From: an uncultured Roseiflexaceae bacterium
GTDB lineage: Bacteria; Chloroflexota; Chloroflexia; Chloroflexales; Roseiflexaceae
NCBI GenBank assembly: GCA_903868295.1
Contig: CAIPUQ010000127.1
Location: forward strand, 1 to 6,256
Direction of reading: 5' to 3'
DNA length: 6,256 nt
Below are positions 1-5,516 of this stretch, in pieces; the first letter of the stretch is position 1; the number at the start of each line of letters is the position of its first letter. The notes beneath the pieces are model-generated. The model saw only the letters and a list, made by a program, of their open reading frames with translations, was not told where the DNA came from and did no database searches. The position numbers and the translations under genes were made by a program.

Positions 1-1
1 A

Positions 2-763
2 CGCTTCCACACGCGCATCGGCAACGATCCGTTCGGTCGGCGCATGGTTGATATCCTCAGCGGCGAAGGCGTCGACACCAGTGCCATGCAGGTCGATGCA
101 ACGCGTCCGACCGGCGTGTTCTTCCGCGAGTGGTTGGCAGACGGCGCGCGCCGCGTGTTTTATTACCGTGCCGGCTCCGCAGCCGCCAATATGGGCCCCG
201 AAGATCTGAACGCCAGCCACTTCGCGGGCATCAAGGCGATGCACCTGACCGGCATCACGCCTGCCCTCAGTGAGCGCGCCTCCGCCTTGTGCACCCACGC
301 GATCGGCTTGGCAAAGGCCGCTGGGGTGCTGATTACCTTTGATCCCAACTTCCGGCCACGGCTCTGGTCCGCCGAAAACGCCCGATCGACCCTGACCCCC
401 ATCGCTGCCGCGGTGGACGTGATGCTGATGGGCCACGAAGATGCCGCAGCCATGTTTGGTGCCGGTGACGACGAGCACTATCTGTCGTCGGCCGTCGCGC
501 TGGGGATCAAGACAGTCGTCCTCAAACGTGCCGAACGCGGGGCATTGGCCATCGTCGACGGTCAACGCTACGAGGCCACGGTCGTAGCCGCCGAGCGGGT
601 GATAGACCCAGTCGGCGCGGGCGACGGCTTCGACGCTGGCTTCATCGCCGGTCTGTTGCGCAACAAAAGCATCCCTGAGGCGTTGCACCTCGGCGCGATC
701 GTCGGCGCAGGCTCGGTGGCGCACTTAGGTGACTACGCCGGCTATCCCACTATGAAGGTCTGA
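2..763 (+). CDS. kdgK: PfkB-family sugar kinase, probably 2-keto-3-deoxygluconate kinase (5' truncated by window edge)
   Basis: This kinase would phosphorylate 2-keto-3-deoxygluconate to KDPG with ATP in the cytoplasm, feeding uronate/Entner-Doudoroff catabolism. The frame is open to the left edge and already encodes a PfkB-type GNDPFG segment before the first ATG at 44, so that ATG is internal. 253 residues are visible. Family members are about 310-330 aa, so roughly 50-70 N-terminal residues, including the Gly-rich substrate lid, lie outside. Visible motifs: EGVDTS; the KDG-kinase-like VFYYRAGSAA stretch, whose Tyr/Arg residues contact the sugar acid in characterised homologues; DPNFRPRLW; and the C-terminal PfkB signature DPVGAGDGFDAGF (bases 605-643) with catalytic Asp at 623-625. 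The FYYR-GSAA and DPN-RP-LW pattern favours KDG kinase over fructokinase or ribokinase, but substrate cannot be proven from sequence. It ends 23 bp before an intrinsic terminator, so it is the last gene of its unit. Confidence 0.85.
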   Translation, partial: RFHTRIGNDPFGRRMVDILSGEGVDTSAMQVDATRPTGVFFREWLADGARRVFYYRAGSAAANMGPEDLNASHFAGIKAMHLTGITPALSERASALCTHAIGLAKAAGVLITFDPNFRPRLWSAENARSTLTPIAAAVDVMLMGHEDAAAMFGAGDDEHYLSSAVALGIKTVVLKRAERGALAIVDGQRYEATVVAAERVIDPVGAGDGFDAGFIAGLLRNKSIPEALHLGAIVGAGSVAHLGDYAGYPTMKV

Positions 764-786
764 GTTTTTCTCGTTGACAAAAAATG

Positions 787-818
787 GCCCCGTGAGCGCA
801 TTGCTCCCGGGGCTTTTT
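787..818 (+). terminator. Intrinsic terminator after the sugar kinase
   Basis: An 11-bp GC-rich stem (787-797 with 803-813, one T/C mismatch) closes a 5-nt loop and is followed by TTTTT at 814-818. An A-run at 779-784 precedes the stem, so the hairpin could also terminate minus-strand transcription coming from malQ. It lies 23 bp after the kinase stop codon. Confidence 0.85.
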
Positions 819-870
819 GGTCACTCTGGTGCGAAAACAGGGGGTAATTAGCAGATAGTAGTTAGTAGTT

Positions 871-1055
871 ATCAGTTTTCAGGGAGCAGTGAGGAGTGCG
901 CAAATTGAGCGCAGAGCATTTTTTCGTATGTCAAAAAGTTTATCAGCTGATGCGCTAAAATCTCTGACGCCCCGCGTCTCTGCGTAACCGCATCCCTAAA
1001 AACCTCCAGATGCCGTGTCTGAAAACTGATCACTGAAAACTACTCATTACTCCCT
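871..1055. repeat. Inverted pair of short repeats (ATCAGTTTTCAG and its complement)
   Basis: ATCAGTTTTCAG at 871-882 is perfectly complementary to CTGAAAACTGAT at 1019-1030. Next to it, CAGGGAGCAGTGAGGAG (880-896) matches the complement of 1039-1055 at 14 of 17 positions. The two arms face each other across about 135 bp. The arms share the AACTGAT core with the tandem array at 1114-1176, so they look like related, decayed copies in opposite orientations. No transposase is present, so calling it a MITE-like element would be speculation. Confidence 0.55.
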
Positions 1056-1084
1056 GCCCCTGCGTCTCTGCGTGACCGCTTCCC
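974..1084 (+). repeat. Two copies of the dispersed GCGTCTCTGCGT(A/G)ACCGC element
   Basis: Copies lie at 974-996 and 1062-1084. They are identical at 21 of 23 positions and in the same orientation. The same core recurs three times in the 4201-4618 intergenic region, always on the plus strand. Function unknown. No coding potential is seen. Confidence 0.7.
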
Positions 1085-1113
1085 CGAATAAAATTCCACA
1101 AGCAATGTCTCGT

Positions 1114-1176
1114 AACTGATAACTGATAACTGATAACTGATAACTGATAACTGATAACTGATAACTGATAACTCAT
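1114..1176. repeat. 7-bp tandem repeat, unit AACTGAT, eight perfect copies plus one variant
   Basis: Eight uninterrupted copies of AACTGAT run from 1114 to 1169, followed by AACTCAT at 1170-1176. The next base starts the malQ stop codon on the minus strand (TTA at 1177-1179). Read on the plus strand the array contains TGA and TAA in all three frames. On the minus strand the unit (ATCAGTT) contains no stop in any frame. Confidence 0.9.
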
Positions 1177-2661
1177 TTACCCCCGGTCAAAGGTATGCGT
1201 CATGACGCGCAGTCGCTCGAGAATGTGTGGCTGGAGCTCGTCGAAGCGGAAGCGCCAGCCCCAATTGCCGCCCAGTCGGCCCGGGTAGTTCATGCGGGCA
1301 GCATTGGGCAGGTCGAGCACATCCTGGAGCGGGGCGATGGCGGTGTCGGCCACCGAGCCCCAGGCGAGACGCATCAGGTCCCAGGCCGGGTCGATTTGTT
1401 CGGTTTTTTTGTCGAGGTAATCGGCGAGGAAGGAGCGCTCGCTGTCGGTGGCGGCCTCGTACCAGCCGCGGCTGGTGTCGTTGTCGTGGGTGCCCGTATA
1501 GACGACGCAGGCGTGGATATGGTGGTGCGGCAAGAATGCCTCGGCCGGGTCGCCGTGGAAGGCGAATTGCAGAATCTTCATCCCCGGGAGGCCGTTTTCG
1601 TCGCGCAGGCGGACCACCTCGTCAGTGATGAGGCCGAGGTCCTCGGCGATGATGGGCAACGTACCGAGTGCAGCGGTGAGCGCCTGCAACAGCTCGAAGC
1701 CGGGCGCATCGACCCAACGGCCGATGCGTGCGGTGGGCTCGGCCACGGGGACCTCCCAATACGCCACAAAACCACGGAAGTGATCGAGGCGGATCAGGTC
1801 ATAGAGCATCGCATTGGAGCGGATGCGCTCGATCCACCACGCGTAGCCTTGGGCACGGTGGGCATCCCAGCGGTAGAGCGGGTTGCCCCAGCGCTGCCCA
1901 TCGACCGAAAAGTAGTCAGGCGGCACGCCGGCCACGACGGTCGGCAAGCCAGCGTCGTCGAGCCAAAAGAGCTCGGGCGCAGCCCAGACGTCGGCGCTGT
2001 CGTAGGCGACGAAAATCGGTGCGTCGCCGATAATGGTAATGCCGCGCTGATTGGCATAGCCACGGATGGACCGCCACTGCCGCGAGAACATGAACTGCAA
2101 GAACTGCTGATAGCCGATGGCGTCGGTCAGGCGGGTGCGGGCTTCAGCCAGTGCGGCCGGGTCGCGCTGCGCATAGGCTGGTGCCCACGAAGACCAGGTA
2201 ATACCGCCGTGGTCGGCTTTCAGGGCCATAAAAAGTGCGTAGTCGGGTAACCAGCGCGACTCTGCGGCGCAGAATGCAGAGTATTCGTCGTGCAGGTCAC
2301 CGGTGTGTTGGCCAAAGGCCTGGTAGGCGCGGCTCAGCAGGGCGAACTTGGCAGGGATGACCGCACCATAATCGATACCGTGGTCGTCGAAGTGCGGGTA
2401 CGTATCGCGTTCTGCAGGATCGAGCAAGCCAGCATCGATGAGGGCGTCGGGGCTGATGAGCAGTGGGTTGCCGGCGAATGCTGAGAAGCATTGGTAGGGA
2501 GAATCACCATAACCGGTCGGCCCGAGAGGCAGGACCTGCCAGATACGTTGCGACGTGGCGATGAGCGTGTCGACAAATTGGTAGGCAGCCGGGCCGAGAT
2601 CGCCGATGCCCCAGCGACCGGGGAGCGAAGTAGGGTGCAGCAGAATGCCACTTTGGCGCAT
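1177..2661 (-). CDS. malQ: 4-alpha-glucanotransferase (amylomaltase, GH77)
   Basis: Amylomaltase is a cytoplasmic enzyme that moves alpha-1,4-glucan segments between maltodextrins, releasing glucose and lengthening chains for phosphorylase. The 494-aa product has the usual length for bacterial GH77. It begins MRQSGILLHPTSLPG, the family N-terminus. The GH77 catalytic set is complete: nucleophile Asp293 in RLDHFRGF, acid/base Glu340 in IIAEDLGL, and the transition-state Asp393 in TGTHDND. The 250s loop (PPDYFSVDGQRWGNPLY) is also present. An upstream in-frame ATG at 2754 would add 31 residues with no family similarity and overlap the preceding gene. The ATG at 2661 is preferred because it has a GGAG ribosome binding site 7 nt upstream and matches the family start. 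It follows the J-like gene by 23 bp and is probably co-transcribed with it. Downstream, a 7-bp tandem array touches its TAA stop. Confidence 0.97.
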   Translation of the reverse strand: MRQSGILLHPTSLPGRWGIGDLGPAAYQFVDTLIATSQRIWQVLPLGPTGYGDSPYQCFSAFAGNPLLISPDALIDAGLLDPAERDTYPHFDDHGIDYGAVIPAKFALLSRAYQAFGQHTGDLHDEYSAFCAAESRWLPDYALFMALKADHGGITWSSWAPAYAQRDPAALAEARTRLTDAIGYQQFLQFMFSRQWRSIRGYANQRGITIIGDAPIFVAYDSADVWAAPELFWLDDAGLPTVVAGVPPDYFSVDGQRWGNPLYRWDAHRAQGYAWWIERIRSNAMLYDLIRLDHFRGFVAYWEVPVAEPTARIGRWVDAPGFELLQALTAALGTLPIIAEDLGLITDEVVRLRDENGLPGMKILQFAFHGDPAEAFLPHHHIHACVVYTGTHDNDTSRGWYEAATDSERSFLADYLDKKTEQIDPAWDLMRLAWGSVADTAIAPLQDVLDLPNAARMNYPGRLGGNWGWRFRFDELQPHILERLRVMTHTFDRG

Positions 2662-2668
2662 AGGAACG

Positions 2669-2672
2669 CTCC
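2669..2672 (-). promoter_or_regulatory. Ribosome binding site of malQ
   Basis: GGAG on the minus strand, 7 nt before the ATG at 2661. It decides the start in favour of MRQSGILL rather than the longer in-frame ATG at 2754. Confidence 0.75.
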
Positions 2673-2684
2673 AATCTTTGATTT

Positions 2685-3128
2685 TTATTTGGGGTCGCGT
2701 GTGGTGCGTCGGTCGGTTGTTTTGGGGGCGCAATCGTCGAGCAGTTTGTTCCATTGCTTCATGCGGTCGCTGTCGCCGCCGGTGTCGGGGTGATGGAGCC
2801 GTGCCATGGCGCGGCGTATCGAGCTGACCTCGTCTGCGGTGAGCACAGGCAGAAAATCACCGCTGCCCAGGCCGGACTGTTCTGCACGCATGCGCCACAT
2901 GTCCCGTTCGCGTTCGACGAGGGTGTGTTCGCGGTTCATCTCGACGATGTTGTTTTTCATCTGTTCGTAGGCTGTTTGGGTCTTTTGGGATTGTTCTTGT
3001 TCGTCGGCGAGGCGGCGCATCAATGCTTTGATGGTGCGGTGTGCTTCGGCGATTTCGCGCTGGAGGAGCTCGACGGTGTCGGGTTCGGCCCACAGGCGTT
3101 GGTTTGATTTGCTGGCAGACATCCCCAT
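2685..3128 (-). CDS. Small coiled-coil protein with C-terminal J-domain-like HPD segment
   Basis: This 147-aa soluble protein has no signal peptide or membrane segment. Residues about 18-85 are highly charged and heptad-like (LLQREIAEAHRTIKALMRRL and onward), predicting a long coiled coil. Residues about 97-131 resemble helix II, the HPD loop and helix III of a DnaJ J-domain: IRRAMARLHHPDTGGD, with HPD at 113-115, then DRMKQWNKLLDD. Helix I is not evident, so the J-domain would be minimal or degenerate. The C-terminus is basic and Thr/Arg-rich (TTDRRTTRDPK). Known J-domains use HPD to stimulate the ATPase of DnaK-type chaperones, and whether this one does is inference. An alternative start at 3122 (MSASKSNQ) has G-rich sequence at a slightly better distance, and neither has a strong SD. 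It lies 23 bp upstream of malQ, on the same strand. Confidence 0.75.
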   Translation of the reverse strand: MGMSASKSNQRLWAEPDTVELLQREIAEAHRTIKALMRRLADEQEQSQKTQTAYEQMKNNIVEMNREHTLVERERDMWRMRAEQSGLGSGDFLPVLTADEVSSIRRAMARLHHPDTGGDSDRMKQWNKLLDDCAPKTTDRRTTRDPK

Positions 3129-3155
3129 CCCCGTGCGAACAAGAGTAATGGCTAC

Positions 3156-3161
3156 AGTATA
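3156..3161 (-). promoter_or_regulatory. Possible -10 box for the J-like/malQ unit
   Basis: TATACT on the minus strand (5 of 6 to the TATAAT consensus), about 28 nt upstream of the 3128 start, in the 115-bp divergent intergenic region. No recognisable -35 hexamer lies at the usual distance, so this is a weak call. Confidence 0.25.
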
Positions 3162-3182
3162 CCGCGTCTGCCTGGTCGCGGA

Positions 3183-3212
3183 GTGCCATGATCGCGCAAA
3201 TCCTCGTACAAT
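3183..3212 (+). promoter_or_regulatory. Possible sigma70-type promoter for the aldo/keto reductase
   Basis: TACAAT at 3207-3212 (5 of 6 to TATAAT) lies 18 bp after GTGCCA at 3183-3188 (4 of 6 to TTGACA). It sits about 31 nt before the reductase start codon, which suits a short leader. Pattern match only. Confidence 0.3.
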
Positions 3213-3230
3213 ACAGCGAGGACAGAATCA

Positions 3231-3236
3231 GAGGAG
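3231..3236 (+). promoter_or_regulatory. Ribosome binding site of the aldo/keto reductase
   Basis: GAGGAG, 7 nt before the ATG at 3244. It fixes the start at MQTRRMGRTG and argues against the in-frame upstream ATG at 3028, which would overlap the divergent gene. Confidence 0.8.
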
Positions 3237-3243
3237 CAGACAG

Positions 3244-4200
3244 ATGCAGACACGACGCATGGGCCGGACGGGATTGTATGTCACACCGATATGCTTCGGT
3301 GGCAATGTGTTGGGGTGGACGACGGATCAACAGCGCTCGTACGACGTGCTCGACACGTTTGTGGCCGGCGGCGGCAACTTCATCGACAGCGCCGATGTCT
3401 ACTCGCGCTGGGCACCGGGCCATGTGGGCGGCGAATCCGAGCGCATCTTGGGCGATTGGATGCAGGCACGCAACAACCGCAGCAACCTCATCATCGCAAC
3501 CAAAGTAGGGATGCGCATGGACGACGGCCCCAATGGCGAGGGCTTGTCACGCTACCGCATCATCAAGCACGTCGAGGATAGCCTCAAGCGCCTCAAGACC
3601 GACTATATCGACCTCTATCAATCCCACGCCGACGACCTCAACACGCCGTTGGACGAGACGCTACGGGCCTACGACGACCTTATCAGCAGCGGCAAGGTGC
3701 GCTACATCGGCGCGTCGAACTTCGCCGCCTGGCGTTTGACCAAGGCATTGTGGGTCAGCGAACGCCACAACCTGGCACGCTACGAGTGCGTGCAGCCGCG
3801 CTACAACCTGGTGATGCGGGCCGACTACGAGCGTGAGCTCGAGCCGATGTGCATCAGCGAAGGCGTGGGCGTGATTACGTACTCGTCATTGGCCAGCGGC
3901 TTCTTCTCGGGCAAGTACCGCGCCGGCCAGGCGTTGCCCACCAGCCCCCGTGCCGGTGGCGTGCAGGCCAATTACATGAACGAACGCGGCTTCAAGATCC
4001 TGGCTGCCGTCGACGCCGTCGCCAAAGAGCTCAACACCACCTCTGGTCAGGTTGCGTTGGCCTGGATTATGGCACGCCCCGGCATCACGGCGGCGATTGC
4101 CAGTGGCACCACGGTCGATCAGGTCAAAGACCTGACTGCATCGGCCGAGCTGGTGCTCCCCGCCGCGGCGATTGCGTCACTGACCGAGGCGAGTGCGTAG
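3244..4200 (+). CDS. Aldo/keto reductase
   Basis: This is a 318-aa cytoplasmic NAD(P)H-dependent oxidoreductase of the (beta/alpha)8 AKR superfamily, which reduces aldehydes or ketones to alcohols. The catalytic tetrad is visible: Asp48 and Tyr53 in NFIDSADVYSRW, Lys87 in IIATKVGM, and His128 in LYQSHADD. Cofactor-site segments also fit: GASNF at 156-160, ITYSSLASGFFSGKY at 211-225, and the C-terminal IASGTTVDQV at 285-294. The product starts with the typical MQTRRMGRTGLYVTPICFGG and is of normal length. The N-terminal pattern resembles YajO/IolS/Tas-like bacterial AKRs, but the physiological substrate cannot be read from sequence. It is a single gene, divergent from the J-like/malQ unit and followed 43 bp later by a strong hairpin. 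GC content is high, like that of malQ and the sugar kinase. Confidence 0.95.
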   Translation: MQTRRMGRTGLYVTPICFGGNVLGWTTDQQRSYDVLDTFVAGGGNFIDSADVYSRWAPGHVGGESERILGDWMQARNNRSNLIIATKVGMRMDDGPNGEGLSRYRIIKHVEDSLKRLKTDYIDLYQSHADDLNTPLDETLRAYDDLISSGKVRYIGASNFAAWRLTKALWVSERHNLARYECVQPRYNLVMRADYERELEPMCISEGVGVITYSSLASGFFSGKYRAGQALPTSPRAGGVQANYMNERGFKILAAVDAVAKELNTTSGQVALAWIMARPGITAAIASGTTVDQVKDLTASAELVLPAAAIASLTEASA

Positions 4201-4243
4201 TCAAAGGTTTGTGCTAGGTTGAAAGAGCCCCACGGCAGGACAA

Positions 4244-4302
4244 AACCATAGCCCCACGGCATGCCCGCGCACGCAGGTGCGTTGGCACGTGGGGCTATGG
4301 TT
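4244..4302. terminator. Bidirectional hairpin terminator between convergent genes
   Basis: AACCATAGCCCCACG at 4244-4258 is perfectly complementary to 4288-4302 (15 bp). The arms enclose 29 nt of GC-rich sequence. The plus-strand side is followed by T-rich TTATTCTTTAT and the minus-strand side by a TTTT run (complement of 4242-4245, partly in the stem), which fits termination in both directions between converging genes. A 12-bp direct repeat, AGCCCCACGGCA (4226-4237 and 4250-4261), gives the right arm a second possible pairing partner. Confidence 0.65.
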
Positions 4303-4337
4303 ATTCTTTATGCTTCTCAGCGTAATCTCCATACGCC

Positions 4338-4406
4338 GCGTCTCTGTGTGACCGTGCTCCGCAGGAATCAATCGGGCGGATTGTCGCCAGCATGCCGGCG
4401 ACCTAC
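4338..4406 (+). repeat. Composite intergenic repeat, copy 1
   Basis: The copy starts with GCGTCTCTGTGTGACCG and 38 bases later runs into GCGGATT plus the near-perfect palindrome GTCGCCAGCATGCCGGCGAC (4383-4402, one A/C mismatch in the stem), then CTAC. The palindrome half (4376-4406) is identical to 4532-4562 over 31 bases. It resembles REP-type elements. No function is shown. Confidence 0.75.
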
Positions 4407-4443
4407 GCAATTGTTGTGAACCGACATGTACTCCGCGGCCGCT

Positions 4444-4507
4444 GCGTCTCTGCGTGATCGTGCTTTGCATGATGAATTTCTGCGGATTGTCGCCAGAATG
4501 CCGGCGA
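4444..4507 (+). repeat. Composite intergenic repeat, copy 2 (decayed palindrome)
   Basis: It has the same order and the same 38-base offset between the GCGTCTCTGCGTGATCG start and GCGGATTGTCGCCAG (4482) as copy 1. The palindrome is eroded: C to A at its centre and loss of the terminal C after GGCGA, leaving a short TCGCC/GGCGA stem. Confidence 0.7.
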
Positions 4508-4531
4508 ATGAACGTAGATAGTAGAATTTTT

Positions 4532-4588
4532 GCGGATTGTCGCCAGCATGCCGGCGACCTACACAATCTCTGCGTGACCATGCTTTGC
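4532..4588 (+). repeat. Composite intergenic repeat, copy 3 (palindrome half followed by TCTCTGCG half)
   Basis: The palindrome half at 4532-4562 is identical to copy 1 (hairpin 4539-4558). It is followed directly by TCTCTGCGTGACCATGC (4567-4583), the core of the other half, so the two modules are in reverse order or represent the start of a further unit. It lies 30 bp past the stop of the minus-strand permease and could stabilise or end that transcript. Confidence 0.7.
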
Positions 4589-4618
4589 TGTATCGCCACT
4601 AATCCGGAGCAAACCTCG

Positions 4619-5506
4619 TTAATTCCCTGCCATGGCTCCGGCCATCATGCCGCGCACGAGGTAGCGTCGCGCCAACACGAAAAATAAGAACGACGGCAAA
4701 AGATAAATAATCGACATGGCATTCATCATGCGATAGTCAATGTTGGTATAGCCAATAATCGAGCGGAACAACCCCAGCGGCAATAAGAATTTTTCGGGCG
4801 ATGACAACAAAATCAACGGCATAAAAAACGCCGACCAGGCTGAGTTAAATGCAAGGACCGAGGCTGCCCCCAATCCCGGCAATGCCAACGGGACAATTAC
4901 GTACCACAAAATCTGGAAGCGCGTCGCTCCATCGATAGCCGCCGATTCTTCGAGCTCTTTGGGAACTTCATCAAAAAAGCCCTTCATGACCCACAACAAG
5001 AAGGGAATTTGCCCAGCCGTCAACCCGATCGTCACACCCCACAACGAGTCAATCAAATGGAGTTCACGCATGATGATGAAAAAGGGCAAAATCGTGGCCG
5101 TGGCGGGGATGATTTGGATCAACAAAAAGGCATACATCAAAGCTTTTTTGAAGCGGAATTCGCTCCGTGACAACGTATAACCGCCCATTGCACTGAATAT
5201 GACCGCAAAGCCGACTCCGCCCACGGTCGTAAGCAAGCTGTTTTTGAGCAAAATCAGCGCTTGGCCACGCCCAAAAATCGCATCGTCGAAGCCTTTGAGC
5301 GTCCAAGCGGCCGGAATGTATAAATACAGCCCCGAGACGTTTTCGGGTTTGATGCTAAACGCACTCAAGAGTGGCCACACGAACGGGGCCAAACAAAAGA
5401 GGCAAAGCAACAGCATAAATGCATAAATACCAATCAACGGAAGCTTTTGGAAGGCAGTCAGACGTGCGGCACTGCGTTGCTGTTGTGGTGGTGTCGATTG
5501 TTGCAT
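4619..5506 (-). CDS. ABC sugar transporter permease, CUT1 family (MalG-like)
   Basis: This is the inner-membrane subunit of a carbohydrate ABC importer, and it would pair with the MalF-like permease encoded just upstream. It has 295 aa, normal for the family, with about six hydrophobic segments (approximately 24-46, 90-111, 122-146, 155-178, 203-230, 262-280). The cytoplasmic EAA loop that docks with the ATPase is clear at about 184-211: EESAAIDGATRFQILWYVIV then PLALPG. The C-terminus RRYLVRGMMAGAMAGN is typical of MalG/LacG-type permeases. The N-terminus is Gln/Pro-rich (QQSTPPQQQ) and unremarkable in function. The start at 5506 has GAGGG 4 nt upstream, and the gene begins 10 bp after the upstream permease's stop codon, implying one operon. 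The substrate is unknown; maltose-type oligosaccharides are one option. Hand-counted GC is noticeably lower than in malQ and the reductase. No ATPase gene is visible, and CUT1 systems often share a distant MsmX/MalK-type ATPase. Confidence 0.93.
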   Translation of the reverse strand: MQQSTPPQQQRSAARLTAFQKLPLIGIYAFMLLLCLFCLAPFVWPLLSAFSIKPENVSGLYLYIPAAWTLKGFDDAIFGRGQALILLKNSLLTTVGGVGFAVIFSAMGGYTLSRSEFRFKKALMYAFLLIQIIPATATILPFFIIMRELHLIDSLWGVTIGLTAGQIPFLLWVMKGFFDEVPKELEESAAIDGATRFQILWYVIVPLALPGLGAASVLAFNSAWSAFFMPLILLSSPEKFLLPLGLFRSIIGYTNIDYRMMNAMSIIYLLPSFLFFVLARRYLVRGMMAGAMAGN

Positions 5507-5510
5507 GGTG

Positions 5511-5515
5511 CCCTC
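5511..5515 (-). promoter_or_regulatory. Ribosome binding site of the MalG-like permease
   Basis: GAGGG on the minus strand, 4 nt before the ATG at 5506 and 1 nt after the upstream stop codon (CTA at 5517-5519). The short spacing suggests translational coupling between the two permeases. Confidence 0.55.
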
Positions 5516-5516
5516 G

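Larger units (their letters stand above)
764..1176. other. Intergenic region between convergent kdgK-like and malQ genes, filled with short repeats
   Basis: This 413-bp stretch holds the kinase terminator, then an inverted pair of AACTGAT/CTGAAAAC-type repeats, two copies of a dispersed GCGTCTCTGCG element and a 7-bp tandem array touching the malQ stop codon. I see no credible reading frame, tRNA-like fold or promoter. The 880-960 part is locally AT-rich, with no structure I can name. Confidence 0.7.
4201..4618. other. Intergenic region between convergent aldo/keto reductase and permease genes, repeat-rich
   Basis: This 418-bp stretch contains a bidirectional hairpin (4244-4302) and three copies of a composite repeat (GCGTCTCTGCG element plus GTCGCC...GGCGAC palindrome) between 4338 and 4588. 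A 132-codon minus-strand frame runs through it, but it is built from the repeats and is not credible as a gene. Confidence 0.75.

Noticed and set aside
774..779. TTGACA as a -35 promoter element
   Set aside because: It is followed by the terminator hairpin with no -10 box or gene at a sensible distance.
1195..2250. 351-codon plus-strand open frame antisense to malQ
   Set aside because: It lies wholly opposite a GH77 gene with complete catalytic motifs. Its translation shows no family features and its length is explained by high GC third positions.
2662..2754. Longer malQ start at 2754
   Set aside because: It adds 31 unrelated residues and overlaps the upstream gene; the 2661 start has a good ribosome binding site and matches the family N-terminus.
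3028..3243. N-terminal extension of the aldo/keto reductase to an in-frame ATG at 3028
   Set aside because: It would overlap the J-like gene on the opposite strand, the added residues match nothing in the AKR family, and GAGGAG lies 7 nt before the ATG at 3244.
2857..3423. 188-codon minus-strand frame spanning the divergent promoter region
   Set aside because: It is a shadow of the J-like gene and the reductase in another frame. The translation is Arg/His/Pro-rich and of low quality.
4376..4562. CRISPR array
   Set aside because: The repeated palindromes are only three, unevenly spaced and partly degenerate, with no uniform spacers or cas genes.
4201..4599. 132-codon minus-strand open frame in the intergenic region
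   Set aside because: Its sequence is translated repeats (the RSPACWRQSA peptide occurs twice from the palindrome units), and it has no domain features.
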